Translations under genes and position numbers: made by a program
Origin: Boesenbergia rotunda
Lineage: Eukaryota; Streptophyta; Magnoliopsida; Zingiberales; Zingiberaceae
Assembly: GCA_024364735.1 (NCBI GenBank)
Contig: JAGFNQ010005420.1
Span: forward strand, 26,212-90,211
Reading direction: 5' to 3'
Length of the DNA: 64,000 nt
In this document: piece by piece, positions 31,023-43,271 of the stretch
Layout of the letters: every line of letters starts with the position of its first letter
How positions within the stretch are numbered: the stretch's first letter is position 1
Notes under the pieces: generated by a model
Told to the model about the DNA's origin: nothing
Databases searched by the model: none
What the model saw: only the letters and a program-made list of their open reading frames with translations

Positions 31023-34000
31023 AAGAAGACTCGTCAAAGGAGAAGCGAATTTGCGAGTTGGAAACGGAGCAAAGATTGCTGCTGTTGCCATCGGAACATA
31101 TTTGCTAAAGCTCCCCACTGGACGTGTCTTAGAATTGGATAATTGTTATTTTGTTCCTTCGTTAATAAAGAACATTGTATCTATTTCATGTTTGAATGAA
31201 AAGGGTTATCATTTAACTTTTAGTAACAATTGTTGTTACATAACTTTAAATGGCGTTCTTTATGGGAATGGAACTTTGTGCAATGGTATCTACACGTTAG
31301 ATTTATCCAGTGACGTTTTCAATATCGAAGTTAGCAACAAACGTGCTCGAATAGATAATCGAATAGACTCCTACACTTGGCATTGTCGTCTTGGCCATGT
31401 AAGTAAGAAACGCATGACCGAATTACACCGATGTGGAATTTTGGAATCATTTGAACCCGATTCATTTGATACATGCGAATCATGCTTAAAAGGCAAGATG
31501 ACCAAATTACCCTTTTCCGGAAAAGGTAATCCAGTGGGAGAATTGCTTGGTCTAATACATACTGATGTATGTGGACCAATGTCAACTCTTGCACAAGGAG
31601 GCTATAGCTACTTCATCACCTTTATCGATGATCACTCACGATTCGGGTACGTGTTCTTGATGAAACACAAATCTGAAGCCTTTGAGAAATTCAAAGAGTT
31701 CAGAAATGAAGTAGAGAAACAGCTTGGCAAAAGTATTAAAATACTTCGATCCGATCGGGGTGGTGAATACTTAAGTCAAGAGTTTCAAGATTATCTTAGG
31801 GACAATGGGATATTATCCCAATGGACTCCGCCGTATACACCACAGCATAATGGTGTATCTGAGAGGCGCAACCGAACCTTGATGGACATGGTTAGGTCGA
31901 TGATGAATCATGCAACTCTTCCAAAATCCTTTTGGGGCTATGCACTTAAGACAGCTGTTTACTTGCTAAACAGAGTCCCGACCAAGGTAGTCTCTACTAC
32001 TCCATATGAGACATGGAATAGTAAGAAACCCCACTTAACTCACCTTAAGATATGGGGTTGTCCTGCTTATGTGAAGCGGATTGTATCAGACAAATTGGAT
32101 GCTAAGTCTGATAAATGTCTATTTATTGGATACCCTAAGGAAACGAAGGGTTACCAATTCTATCATCCCTTGGAACAAAAGGTGTTTGTTTCAAGGCATG
32201 CTGTATTTCTGGAAAAAGAATTTCTTTTACAAGAAAACAGTGGGAGTGGGATTGAACTTGATGAAGTTCAAGAAACTCCAATAGACATTACAGAGACACC
32301 TAGTCTAGATCCACAACCAATACCTCATAATGATGAGCTATCAGTTGAACCTAAAACTACACCACCTCTTCGTAGATCTGATAGGACACGCAATATTCCA
32401 GAGAGATACGGATTTCTCATAAGTGAATCGAACGACGTGTTACTCATAAGCGATGACGAACCTATCAGTTATGAAGATGTTCTGAAAAGTTCAGAAAGGG
32501 ACAAATGGCTTGAGGCCATGAAGTCGGAAATGGATTCCATGTACGAAAACCAAGTATGGGACTTGGTTAACCCACCTGAAGGGATTAAGCCCATAGGGTG
32601 CAAGTGGGTTTTCAAGAAGAAAACCGACATGGAAGGTAATGTTGTTACCTTTAAGGCTAGATTAGTGGCAAAAGGATATCGTCAGAAGCAAGGAATTGAT
32701 TATGACGAAACCTATTCGCCAGTAGCTATGCTTAAATCCATTCGGATGCTCCTAGCCATAGCAGCTCATTATGATTATGAGATATGGCAAATGGATGTGA
32801 AAACAGCTTTCCTTAACGGAAACCTGCTTGAGGATGTATACATGATACAACCTGAAGGTTTCACATCGGTTGATAAAACCAAAGTATGCAAGCTTCGACG
32901 ATCCATATATGGACTGAAGCAAGCATCTAGGAGCTGGAACATCCGTTTTGATGAGACAATCAAAAGTTTGATTTCTCACAAAATCCAGACGAACCTTGTG
33001 TGTACAAGAAGGTTAGTGGGAGTGCAGTCGTATTCCTAGTATTATATGTCGATGACATCTTACTTATAGGAAACGATATATCAGTCTTACAGACAGTTAA
33101 AATTTGGTTGTCCAAAACTTTCTCCATGAAAGACCTGGGAGAAGCAACCTATATCCTTGGGATTAGAATCTATAGAGATAGATCAAAACGGTTGCTTGGT
33201 CTTTCGCAGTCTACATATATAGACCGAGTGCTAAAAAGGTTTAGCATGTCGGAATCCAAGAAAGGTTACCTTCCCATCAGGCATGGGATCAACCTTTCAA
33301 AGTCTATGTGTCCGCGCACAGAAGACGAGAGGATTTGCATGAACAAGATTCCCTATGCATCCGCGATAGGATCTATCATGTATGCTATGTTATGTACAAG
33401 GCCCGATGTATCGTATGCTTTGAGCGTCACAAGCAGATACCAGTCGGATCCAGGAATGGATCATTGGGCGGCTGTTAAGACAATCCTTAAGTACTTAAGA
33501 AGAACTAAGGATGTGTTCCTAATATATGGAGAAGGAGATATGGTAATACGTGGGTATACAGATGCCAGTTTCCAGACAGATAAGGATGACTCCAAATCTC
33601 AGTCTGGATACGTATTTATTTGAATGGAGGCGCAGTAAGTTGGAAAAGTTCCAAACAAGACACCGTAGCGGATTCCACCACGGAAGCGGAATATATCGCA
33701 GCTTCGGAAGCAGCAAAGGAAGCAGTCTGGATCAAGAAGTTCGTCTCCGAACTTGGCGTGGTTCCAACCATTGATGATGCAGTGCCGGTTTACTGCGACA
33801 ACAATGGAGCTATTGCACAAGCAAAGGAACCAAGGTCTCATCAGCGATCCAAACACGTGCTTCGCCGCTATCATCTGATCAGAGAGATTATAAGTAGGAA
33901 TGATATACAAATTGAGAAAATTCCCACTGAAAGGAATTTAGCGGATCCTTTAACAAAGGCCTTGCCTCAGAGCAAGTTTGAGGGTCATGTTAGAGCTTGT

Positions 34001-34030
34001 GGTATTGGATACCGTAGCGATTGGCATTAG
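30904..34030 (+). pseudogene. Copia A pol: integrase, RT and RNase H
   Basis: From about 31015 the second frame continues protease-downstream sequence. The integrase zinc region is HCRLGHVSKKRMTELH...CESCLKGK. The integrase core has HTDVCGP, RSDRGGEYLS and an ERRNRTL Glu. The RT region has KWLEAMKSEM, VDVKTAFLNG-type DVKTAFLNGNL and YVDDILLIGND (about 33045). RNase H has TDASFQTDKDD, EAEYIAASEA and a final stop at 34028-34030. Frames change near 32,966 and 33,620. All catalytic motifs are recognisable, so decay is recent, but no polyprotein can be made. Confidence 0.85.
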
Positions 34031-34044
34031 GCCAAGTGGGAGTT

Positions 34045-36651
34045 TGTTAGTGATATGAGAGAAGTGTCCTAAGGCAATCGCCTTATGATTGTAAACATTT
34101 ATTTTAATAAATGATAATTCACTATTTGAGTATACATGTTTTGTATTTGATTGGGATCTTAAACTCATCTACTGAATGTCCGCAATACAACTCACAGCAT
34201 AAGAGAATTTGTGATGGGATCACAACTAGTGATTATCTCTAAATGTGCAAATGTGAAGTATTGAAAATATCCCTAGTCGATGAATTGATAAATACGGACA
34301 CTATCAATTCTGTTGAGACTAGCATGGGTTATTCTCTAATCAGCTGATTCTCACTGGCTGGTGACATTGGGATGTCCGGAGATAAACATGGATGCTAGTT
34401 AAGGGAACTAGTTCATTGGAGTGACTAGCTGTAAGACTTCATAGGTTATCTATATAGATATGTCAATGAAGTTCTTACTGCGGCTTAAGTGCGATGTTCC
34501 TTTGACTTGCGGTGTTCAAGTCATCTTGGTCATGGAGACTTATACTTTAACATCTTAAGCAAGCATCTCCAAGGAGGTGTGGACCCAGGATGATTGGGTA
34601 TAAGCCGAAGTGCCCGAAGATGTTTGAACAGCCTACAAAGGATTCACCACTCCTTGCGAGGAGATGTATACCCAGGCCTATCGTCGGATTGTTACTCAAA
34701 ACCTCTGGCCAGAGTATATCATGTTTAGAGTGCGAGTCTCTAAAATACATGAGAGTAACTAGAAATCCAAAGGACGAGAAAGACACTACTTGGGCTAGGT
34801 GTGACGTAGTCAGCCTAGTGGGGACTGACACAAATAGACCGTGTCCTGAACCAAGTGGGTATAAGATGGTGAAGGGAATGAGGCACGATTCATTAGAGCT
34901 GCTGAAGGGTTTCAGAATAATTTCTTCTGGGGTCAAACCGTTGATCTTTCGATTAATTGGGGATCATGATGTACTACTAGGTGCCACTCATGATCGTTCT
35001 ATAATTGGTTAATTATAGACGGCCAACATAAATCGAAAGCCTATTTAGTCACACGCACTACGAGTAATCCGAGGGATTTAAAACGAGTTGAAAATTGATT
35101 TTCCGATCAAGAGAAATAAGTCGAATCTGAGTTAATCAGAGGCGCAATGGAAGCTAAAAATGGCTAAGTCTTTTGAAGGCTTTTTGGGCGAATTAAATGA
35201 GTTTAATTCGCGTTGGTTCGGCTCGGTTTGGGCCGGCCAAAGAGGGTGCCAACCCTCCTTGGTTGGCCGGCCACCTATTGGGAGATAACCAATTAATTTT
35301 GGTTTAATTAATAAAGTAAATCTAGCGCGATTTATTTTATAAATTATGGATAAATAAATTTGTATAAAGAAATTTATATAAATAAATTTATAGAAATTTA
35401 TTCTTTTTATGGAAGTTAAAATAATCCATGAATTGGTTTATTTTAATTTTATAAAATCAATTATGAATTGATTTTTCCATAATAAGAAAGTTTATAAATT
35501 TCTTATAAAATTTATTCCATAATAAAAGGAGAGATTAATTAGTTTTATTATAAAGTTAGTTATAATAAAACTTGGTTTAAACGGAATAATTCATAAGAGA
35601 ATTTATAGGATAAATTTCTTATGATAATTAATTAGTTTTATTATAAAGTTAGTTATAATAAAATTCATAAGAGAATTTATAGGATAAATTTCTTATGATA
35701 ACTAATTAGTTTTATTATAAAGTTAGTTATAATAAAACTTGGTTTAAACGGAATAATTCATAAGAGAATTTATAGGATAAATTTCTTATGATAATTAATT
35801 AGTTTTATTATAAAGTTAGTTATAATAAAATTCATAAGAGAATTTATAAGATAAATTTCTTATGATAACTAATTAGTTTTATTATAAAGTTAGTTATAAT
35901 AAACTATGTTTAAACGGAATAATTCATAAGAGAATTTATAGGATAAATTTCTTATGATAACTAATTCCGTTAATTCGGTTAAGAGGAGACTTGGTATGGG
36001 AGAAGTAACTATATAAGGAACCATAGGCAAGCCTTGGATTCCTAAGATTTGGATAATCGAAATAGAGCTCTCCCTCTCTCTCTTCTCTTCTCTCCTCCTT
36101 CCCCCTCCCTTCCATTAGGGCCGGCGGCCACCCTAGCTCCATTAGAGCCGGCGCCCAACCTACACCAAGGCAAGGTGTTGCCGTGAGCTTCAAGGAGAAG
36201 AAGAAACCAACCAAGAAGAAGAAGAAGCGGATTACATCTCCCTCTCTCTTGGAATTCGATTCCGTTACTTCGTTGGTTAGTTTCCTTTTCTTCTCTTGAT
36301 CTTCTTAGTTGTGCCTTCCGAGGATCTAGTAGTTCTCGTCGTTACAAAACTCGTGACTTTGCGAAGTCATCCCGAAGAGAACTCGGCGTGGACGCGAATA
36401 GAGGCGAAGCTTCCAAGGGACGCTACGGTTGGATCTCGTCCCTTACTTCGAGTTACGCGAGGTACAAAGTAAATTAGTTTACTTTTCCACAAAGTTTTAT
36501 TTTATGATTATGTCAACACACCATAAGATTGCATGCTAGATACGAAGTTAAAATAATTTAGAAAATTATTTTATGTAAATTCTTCCGCTGCACGTAAAAA
36601 TTTAAAATTTTACGAACTCGTATCCTTGTCGACATGCACCCGGTCCCAACA
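34045..36651 (+). repeat. 3' LTR of copia A
   Basis: It begins TGTTAGTGATATGAG after a purine-rich GGCCAAGTGGGAG tract and ends GGTCCCAACA. It is homologous along its length to the two LTRs of element B but about 300 bp longer, mainly because of a nested tandem repeat at 35.53-35.97 kb. Confidence 0.9.
35532..35970. repeat. 167-bp higher-order tandem repeat in the LTR
   Basis: AGTTTTATTA recurs at 35541, 35634, 35708, 35801 and 35875, giving steps of 93, 74, 93 and 74 bp. The two unit types alternate and differ by an internal CTTGGTTTAAACGG segment. The LTRs of element B have a single copy of this region. Confidence 0.9.
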
Positions 36652-39293
36652 ATATAAACATAAAACATACTTAGCATGGCATGATACATGGCATAGAGAT
36701 AACATAAAACATACTTAGCATGGCATGATACATGGCATAGAGATAACATAAAACATACTTAGCATGACATGATACTTGGCATAGAGATAACATAAAACAT
36801 ACTTAGCATGACATGATACATGGCATAGAGATAAACATAAAACATACTTAGCATGACATGATACATGGCATAGATATAAACATAAAACATAAACATATAA
36901 CATTTTCCATCATGGCATAATGCATAACATGAATGAATGCATGAGTCAAATGCATATACATAAGGATGCTTAATTTTTTAAAATCATACTTTTAAATACT
37001 TAAACATAATCATAACATCATTGGGGTCCCCGGCTTGTACCAATACATACATCATGTGCGCGCATCCCTAAGTAAATATGAGGTAGCTAGTCTCGACATA
37101 CTAGGGTAAGGACAGCATAGTCGGTAGTCCCAGAACCGGGGCGTTCTTAAGGTGCCTATCCCTGTTGCACAGCTTCGGTAGTGCCAGAACCGTGGACAGC
37201 ATAGTCGGTAGTCCAGAACCGGGGCGTTCTTAAGGTGCCCATCCCTTGGACCCTTACTTCGGTCCGGTACTTGCCCATTCATAAAGTAAAATAACTTTGC
37301 ATGCTTCATCATTCATAGACATTCATGACATAAACATAATCTTGTTTCATGAAACATAGCATAAGAGTAGGAACAACTGCGGTAGTTCCAAAACCGTGGA
37401 CAGCATAGTCGGTAGTCCAAAACCGCGGCGTTCTTAAGGTGCCCATCCCTTAGCATGACATAAACATACTTAACATTTCATCATTCATACTTAACATCAT
37501 GATGCCTTAAAGGAATGAACATTCATCATCATTCATTATCCTTATTCATAAGGTATGCCATGCTTTATCTCATTTTGTCTTAGAGGCATGATTATCATTT
37601 TCATTTATCATCTTCATTCTTAAACATAACATACGTACATATTATTCATAAAGCATGGCGTACATACATGTCCTTCACAAAGCATGGCATACATACATAT
37701 CATTCATAAATCATGGCATACATACATATCATTCATAAGTCATGGCATACCTACATAATTAGCATCATAATTCATAAAACATGCATGGTCATGGTACATA
37801 GGAAAACAAGCCTAGAGCCTTTCATACATGATACATTTCCTTAGGTTCATAGCACATAGTCCAAACATTTGTGAATCATCATAACAAATGACCTAACATA
37901 CAAGTCATGACACATAAGCTAGGGTTTTAATTGGCATAAAATTCTTCCAACATACTTAAACATACACATCCATCATAGTACCCTATAAACATGCATCCTT
38001 GTGGTCTTAACCCAACCCAAACCCTAAATTTCAAGGTTGGCCGAAAGTCCCATAGAAGGTGGCTCCATCATTCAATTAACATAAAAGGTTCCATGAGTAA
38101 AATATAACTCATACATTTCATACTAAACCATAGGAAGCCCTTAAGCCCCATAATTCGAGCTAACCCTAATTTCCTTGCCCTAGAATTCCTCTTGGCCGAA
38201 ACCCCAAGGACCTAGTTCCATGGGAAAAATTCATATAACACACAATCAATATCCATTAGATCGTAGAGGAACATATAAACATGCTTGAATGGTTAAATTT
38301 TAAATCTAACCATAGGACATGGAGGGTGGCCGAAACCCTCAAGGCTTTAGGGTGCCACAAACTTTCCCTAAGTCATAATCCATACTTTACATATCATAAT
38401 CAAACATTAAGGAGCATGAATAAGAGTTTACATCATCCCTAAGCCCCCTTTTAAGCCTTGGCCGAAACCCCTTAACAAGCCCTAGCCCTAGTTTTCTTCA
38501 CATGTAGTCCAAACAAATTCTTATATCATGAAATCAACTTGAAAAACCATTATACCACAGGTGAGAGGGTCTTACATTGGGTTATCTTGGTTTGTAGACC
38601 TTAAAAAGAGAAGATGATGAAGACCTTGTTGTCCCTTGATCACCCTTAGCCCTTTGTAGCCTTGTAGATAGCCCTTAGATCTTGAAGATTAAGCCTTCTT
38701 GTGAAGTTTTTCCAAAGGGGAAACCCTTGTGGGTTTCGGCTAGAAGAAGAAGGAAGGAGGAGATGGATTTCGGTGGGGTGGAAGAAGGAGAAAGAAAAAT
38801 CCATTTATAATGCCCTTTTATCTCTTCACAAGTGCCTTTTCATCTTCTTCACATGGTGACTCTTCATTTTCCCTAAGCCTTAACCAAAATCCACTTCATT
38901 CTCTACTAGCACTCCCTTGCTAGGTGAATTGGTTAGTACATGCATGGTGGTACCATAGGTCTAAGGTTCAATCCTTGGTGCATGTACTTTATTTTTATTT
39001 TATTTTTCCTTTTATTTTCGGCAATGCCCCCTAAGGCCTACCAATAGCCATGTTAATATTCCTAATTTATACCCATTTCTATTTATATTAATTTTCACCT
39101 AAAATCCATTAATAACCATGGTACCGGAAAAGCCCATATAAGGCCCATTAGCAATTATCTTCTTATTCTATATCGAAAATCATGGATCATCATGCTAAGG
39201 TTTATACTAGTGTCCCTACATTCCTCGAGAATCTATCTAGGCATGGTCAATATTTTTAAAGAAAATATTGAGACAATTTTCCGGGTCGTTACA
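36652..39293 (-). mobile_element. Gypsy-type LTR fragment, left end missing
   Basis: The right end GGGTCGTTACA (to 39293) and the minus-strand start TGTAACGACCCGG match the termini of the solo LTR at 52040-54506. An internal CAGGTGAGAGGGTCTTACATTG stretch near 38560 also resembles 53765. The left end is cut by copia A, and because A's own left side is missing, the other half of this LTR is not in the window. Short repeats CGGTAGTCCCAGAACCG recur between 37110 and 37420. Confidence 0.65.
36661..36890. repeat. 44-bp tandem repeat
   Basis: ACATACTTAGCATG recurs at about 36665, 36709, 36753, 36797 and 36842. Five units of 44-45 bp stand at the truncated end of the gypsy LTR, immediately beside copia A. 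Confidence 0.9.
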
Positions 39294-40381
39294 CACCCTT
39301 TGTCATATAGCGAGTACAGGGTAATGCCTGTCTAAGGGGGTGGCAGGGTAAAGAGGCACATGCTGTATTAAGGGAAGGGGCACTGCCAACTTATGGATTG
39401 GCGCCATTGGGCGTCGCTTGGCCTGACACCAAAGCATGTGGTCGACGTATGGGGGGACAAGAGGTGGTAGGAAGATCAAATCTCGGCGAGATATCCGCCA
39501 CTTGAGACCAGAACAGCTTCGGTCCTGCGCCGACTTTGTACAACTTCTGGTAGTCCGGTGTCAGGGAATGGTTGTGCCGACTGGGGCACTGAACAAGGAG
39601 GCCAGCTGAGGGCCTAGAAGGGTGTCGACTGGGGCACTGAGTAAGGATGCCGACTGAGGGCCTAGGAGGGTGCCGACTGGGCCACTAAGTAAGGAGGCCG
39701 GCTGAGGGCCTAGGAGGGTGCCGACTGGGGCACTGAGCAACATCTCCTTCGGCTCGGGCTTATTCCCGGAACGTGGGCCGCCAATCGTCGGCAGGAAACC
39801 AAGCCTAGGTGAGTCATAAGCCATTTGACTTAGGAGAGGACTATGTGGGTTGCTACGCAGAAGGCCAGGAGGCCTTAGTCCACTGGCCTCCCATCTAACG
39901 AGGTTGTTCAGCTCACTAGCCACCTCTCTTCTGAATGGGCGCCAGGCTGCCGGGCCAGATCACACGTAAGCTGGCCCGGGATCATAAGCATCTCCCTCAA
40001 GTCTAGTCGAAGGATGCACGCAGTCCGACTGACTGGACCTCAAATTTGGTCCGAGCTTGGCGCGCCCCTCAGTAGGGAAGGCTGTCATCTACCGTAAATA
40101 TTCTAAAGTACTCGTATTCCGTCATCTCGAGTATTACCCGAGTCTGATCAGACGACCTTGGCTGGGTCGCACGTTTCTCCCAGTCGCTCATCGTACGACT
40201 GGTGCTCCTCGCCCACTTCCATAAATGAAACCTCTTGTCCTCTTGTTCTTCCTCACGCGTTTGCAGCTGTCTTGTTGTTCTCGGCCGCCTCGAGTGTCGT
40301 TTTGGTTGCGACAGCTGCTTTGTCTCGGTTCTTCTTCGACTACTTCTTTTACCGGTTAGCTTCCCGCCTCCTCCCTATTCG
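39294..40381 (+). mobile_element. Tat-type gypsy remnant, LTR/promoter side
   Basis: GC-rich sequence with imperfect tandem units of about 60 bp (GGGTGCCGACTGGGGCACTGAG-like) from 39,570 to 39,740, leading into the ORF at 40382. Its layout parallels 6.0-7.4 kb: short repeats, promoter, short leader, ORF. No LTR end could be fixed. Confidence 0.45.
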
Positions 40382-42765
40382 ATGGACTCTTCTTCTTCGT
40401 CTCCCCCTCCGTCTCGGCCCTGGTACTCCACAATGATAATCACCCTTACTGCCCATGACCTAGACCAAATGAAGTCAGACTTCTTGATCCCCGCCGATCA
40501 CCACCTACTCCTGCCTGAGTCACACAAACGCCCGAATTCTGCCCCCTTGGGCTACATTACCTTGTCTCGGGATCACCATCAGGCTGGCCTCCGTTTCCCC
40601 ATCCATCCTTTCATTGCCTCCATCTGCAGCTACATCCAAATTCCTTTGCCCCAGCTAGCCCCCAATGCCGTACGTCTGATGTATGGCTCGACCATTGTTT
40701 TCTCGCTTCTCCGGATTCCTCTAGTACCGGAGAACTTCCATTATCTCTTTTACCCCAAATAGCAAGAAGTGGGTGATTTCTTCTTCCAGGCCAGAGCCAA
40801 AGCTTCCTTCCTCCTGAACATGCCCACTTCTCACAAAGACTGGAAAGAACGGTACTTCTTCAACGGGCCCATCCCCGCCCCCGGCTGGCCCTCCACTTGG
40901 GTCGAGGGACTTCCCGTTTCCGAGACTCTCCCTCGACACTATCGCACTTCCGCCGCCTACTTGAATGTCACCGCCGAGCTGGAGGACAGGCACTTCCACG
41001 GCAGACTTCTGCTAAAGGAGGGGATTCTTTTCACCTTCGGTCTTAGCCCGAGCCCCACCCCTTCTTTATCCGACCCGGGTAAGTCTCCCGGTGTCTGCCA
41101 GGTACATCTCCTAGTCATGTATGAACCTGCTTGGCTTTCACAGTTTCCCTACTGGTGTCTACGGCCCTAAAGGGAGGTTTCAGGCTGGAGAGGGCCGAGC
41201 TACAGACTCGGATTGCCTCTATGTTGGCTACTAGAGGAGGTGTTGTAGCAGAGATCGTCCCGGCCAACCCGACCCCGACTCTACAGGGGTTGGTCCTTGT
41301 TGCTTATGAGACCACTCCGTCAGCAACTGTCCCACTGTGCCTTCCTTCCAAACGCCGACAAGCATCCTCCCCAACAGGGGGTTTGTCCCTCCCTTCTTCC
41401 AGCAAACGCCTGGAGAAGAGGAAGAAGAAAAAGAGAGTAGCTCCTGAGCTAGAAGCCCGCTCTGCTTCTTTGGCCAATGTTCCCTACGTGGCCCCCGCTG
41501 TTGACTTTCCAGCCGCCATTCCTGCTGAAGACTCCCTCGTTTGCCTACCCACAATTGCCTCTGCTATTACCCCTAACCCCGCTGTTGCGGTGGATCCTTC
41601 CGTTACCACATCGCCCGCCAACCCTTCTTCCACCCCCGACACTTCTGACACCCTGATGTATGACCGATCAGGAGCTCCTTCTGCTGAGGGTTCGACCGAG
41701 GACCTGATGATGCACCTCTTGGTGCCCTCTCGGGCAGATCATCACCTAAAGATGCCCTCGGACGAGTTGCCCGAGCACTACCAGGATCTCCGCCTTGTAT
41801 GGGTCGGTAGCCGACCGCTATGCACAAGGGCTTGAGGAGTCCTATTTTCGGGGCTCTCGCAACAAAGCCAACGCCTTTTTTCTCAAGGCTACTCAGGTAT
41901 GTATAGATGATCTAGGCCTTCCACCGCTCCTTTCACTTCTGACTCCTAGGAAAGGTGCTCCTCCTGCAGTTCTTGGGAGACTTCCATGGCGTCTCTATGT
42001 CTCTCCTGGCCCAGAGCTCAACACGGACTAAGGCCGAAAGGGAGGTGAAACGACTGCAAACGCAGCTGGCGCACTCCCAATTAGTCGCCGACGAGCCCAC
42101 CTTGAACCACTTACGAGAGGAGGTTCGGGCTATGCAAGACCAACTGGCCCACGCGGGGCAACAACTCGAGGCAGCGCGCGGCCAAGTTGAGATAGCTCAA
42201 CAGGCCACTTCCCAAGCAAACATCAGGCTTTCCACCTTGAAGCATGCCGAACGGAAAGCGTGAGCCTCACAAGCGGAAGCTCAGGCCGAGTCAGCCCACG
42301 CAAAGTCTAGACTTCAGAGGGCGTCGGCTGTCCTTGACTCCCTTCGAGCCCAACTGGAGACCGGAGAGGCTAATGCTCTGGCCCGGTCATAAAGGATAAT
42401 GGATATGTCCACGAAGCTCTCCTCCAAAGATTAATTGTTGCAAACTCAGAAGGAAGAGCTCAAGCGGCTACGGTAAGAGAGGTCTGAGTGGGAGGCAACC
42501 AGATCGGAGTTGATAGAGCTTCGATTTTACAAGGAGACCCGAAGATTTCCGACGGGAGAAGTACAGGCTAGAGTGCATCAATGCCCCTGCCCACATAGCC
42601 AAAATCTCCAAGCGATTCATGGATGTAATGATGCCACAAGGACAAAGCATCGTTCATCGACTTAGGTTTGGTGGGTATCTGCTTCCCGATCTGCCTCCCA
42701 CAGCAGTGAGTCTTGAGGACATGTGTGAAGACCTACCCAGCGTGACCGATGAGCCATTCAAATGA
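40382..42765 (+). pseudogene. Tat-element antisense-type ORF (copy 1)
   Basis: It starts MDSSSSSPPPSRPWYST. The domain resembling Pfam PF04195 runs LRFPIHPFIASICSYIQIPLPQLAPNAVRLMYG ... SHKDWKERYFF in shorter steps to about 41088, with one in-frame TAG at 40760. A GT-AG intron fits 41089-41143. A Ser/Pro/Ala-rich middle with KRLEKRKKKKRV follows, then after a frame change near 41,790 GLEESYFRGSRNKANAFFLKAT. The C-terminal coiled coil (KAEREVKRLQTQLAHSQ) extends to LPSVTDEPFK and the stop at 42763-42765. Several stops break the coiled coil (for example near 42260 and 42390). In Tat elements such as Retand and Grande a similar ORF lies downstream of pol on the opposite strand. Its function is unknown. 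Confidence 0.65.
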
Positions 42766-43271
42766 AGGTCAAGCCTTCTGTACTTTCTGCCTTTCCTTTT
42801 GTGTACTTCTGAGGCTACCAGGTTTTTGAGCGATGTAACCTTTTTACCATGTCAATTGGAATCTTTCCATTCCTCCTCAGACTCCTCAAGTTTGTTCCTT
42901 CTGTCAAACTGTTAGCTATCTCTCGACTAGCCGAACGAGACGCTATGCTCGGGATGCTTCCTTATTGTGTAAGTCGTCGAACTAAGGGACCAGTGAGGTC
43001 GGACTCGCTAGCGGGGGTTTAGCCGCTTAGCCGGACAGAAGTACGGGTTGCCCCGTGACCAGCCAGGCCCAAAGCCCAGGGATTGACGGGGGTTGACCCA
43101 TTTATGAGAGTCCTTCTGCACCCGTCTTATCGGGGTGATTCGTATCTCGATCTCTGACGTATGCTTTAATAAGTGATAGAACAGGGCTCGGACGACATGA
43201 CGCATCGGGCAGCGAAGCGTCCATCGCCGGTCATAAATGCCTTGGGTGTCGAGTAGCCCTTGCGCATTTAC
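42766..43271. other. Tat remnant flank up to copia B
   Basis: GC-balanced non-coding sequence follows the ORF. Its last part (about 43,110-43,271) continues naturally into 55,648 once copia B is removed, and would then be the promoter/leader side of the second antisense-type ORF. Confidence 0.5.

Larger units (their letters stand above)
29156..36651 (+). mobile_element. Copia element A, 5' LTR missing
   Basis: Collinear with element B: leader (to 30485), gag, pol, purine-rich tract (about 34032-34044) and 3' LTR 34045-36651. Neither the 5' LTR nor a TGGTATCAGAGC primer site is present at the left, where the lone N lies. Because of this no target duplication can be tested. Frameshifts in the coding part show it is not autonomous. 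Confidence 0.88.

Noticed and set aside
34547..35012. Open frames of 116-140 codons present in all three copia LTR copies (34.6, 44.7 and 54.8 kb)
   Set aside because: Presence in each copy is expected because LTRs are homologous. Both strands are open, no known domain is visible, and lengths differ between copies.
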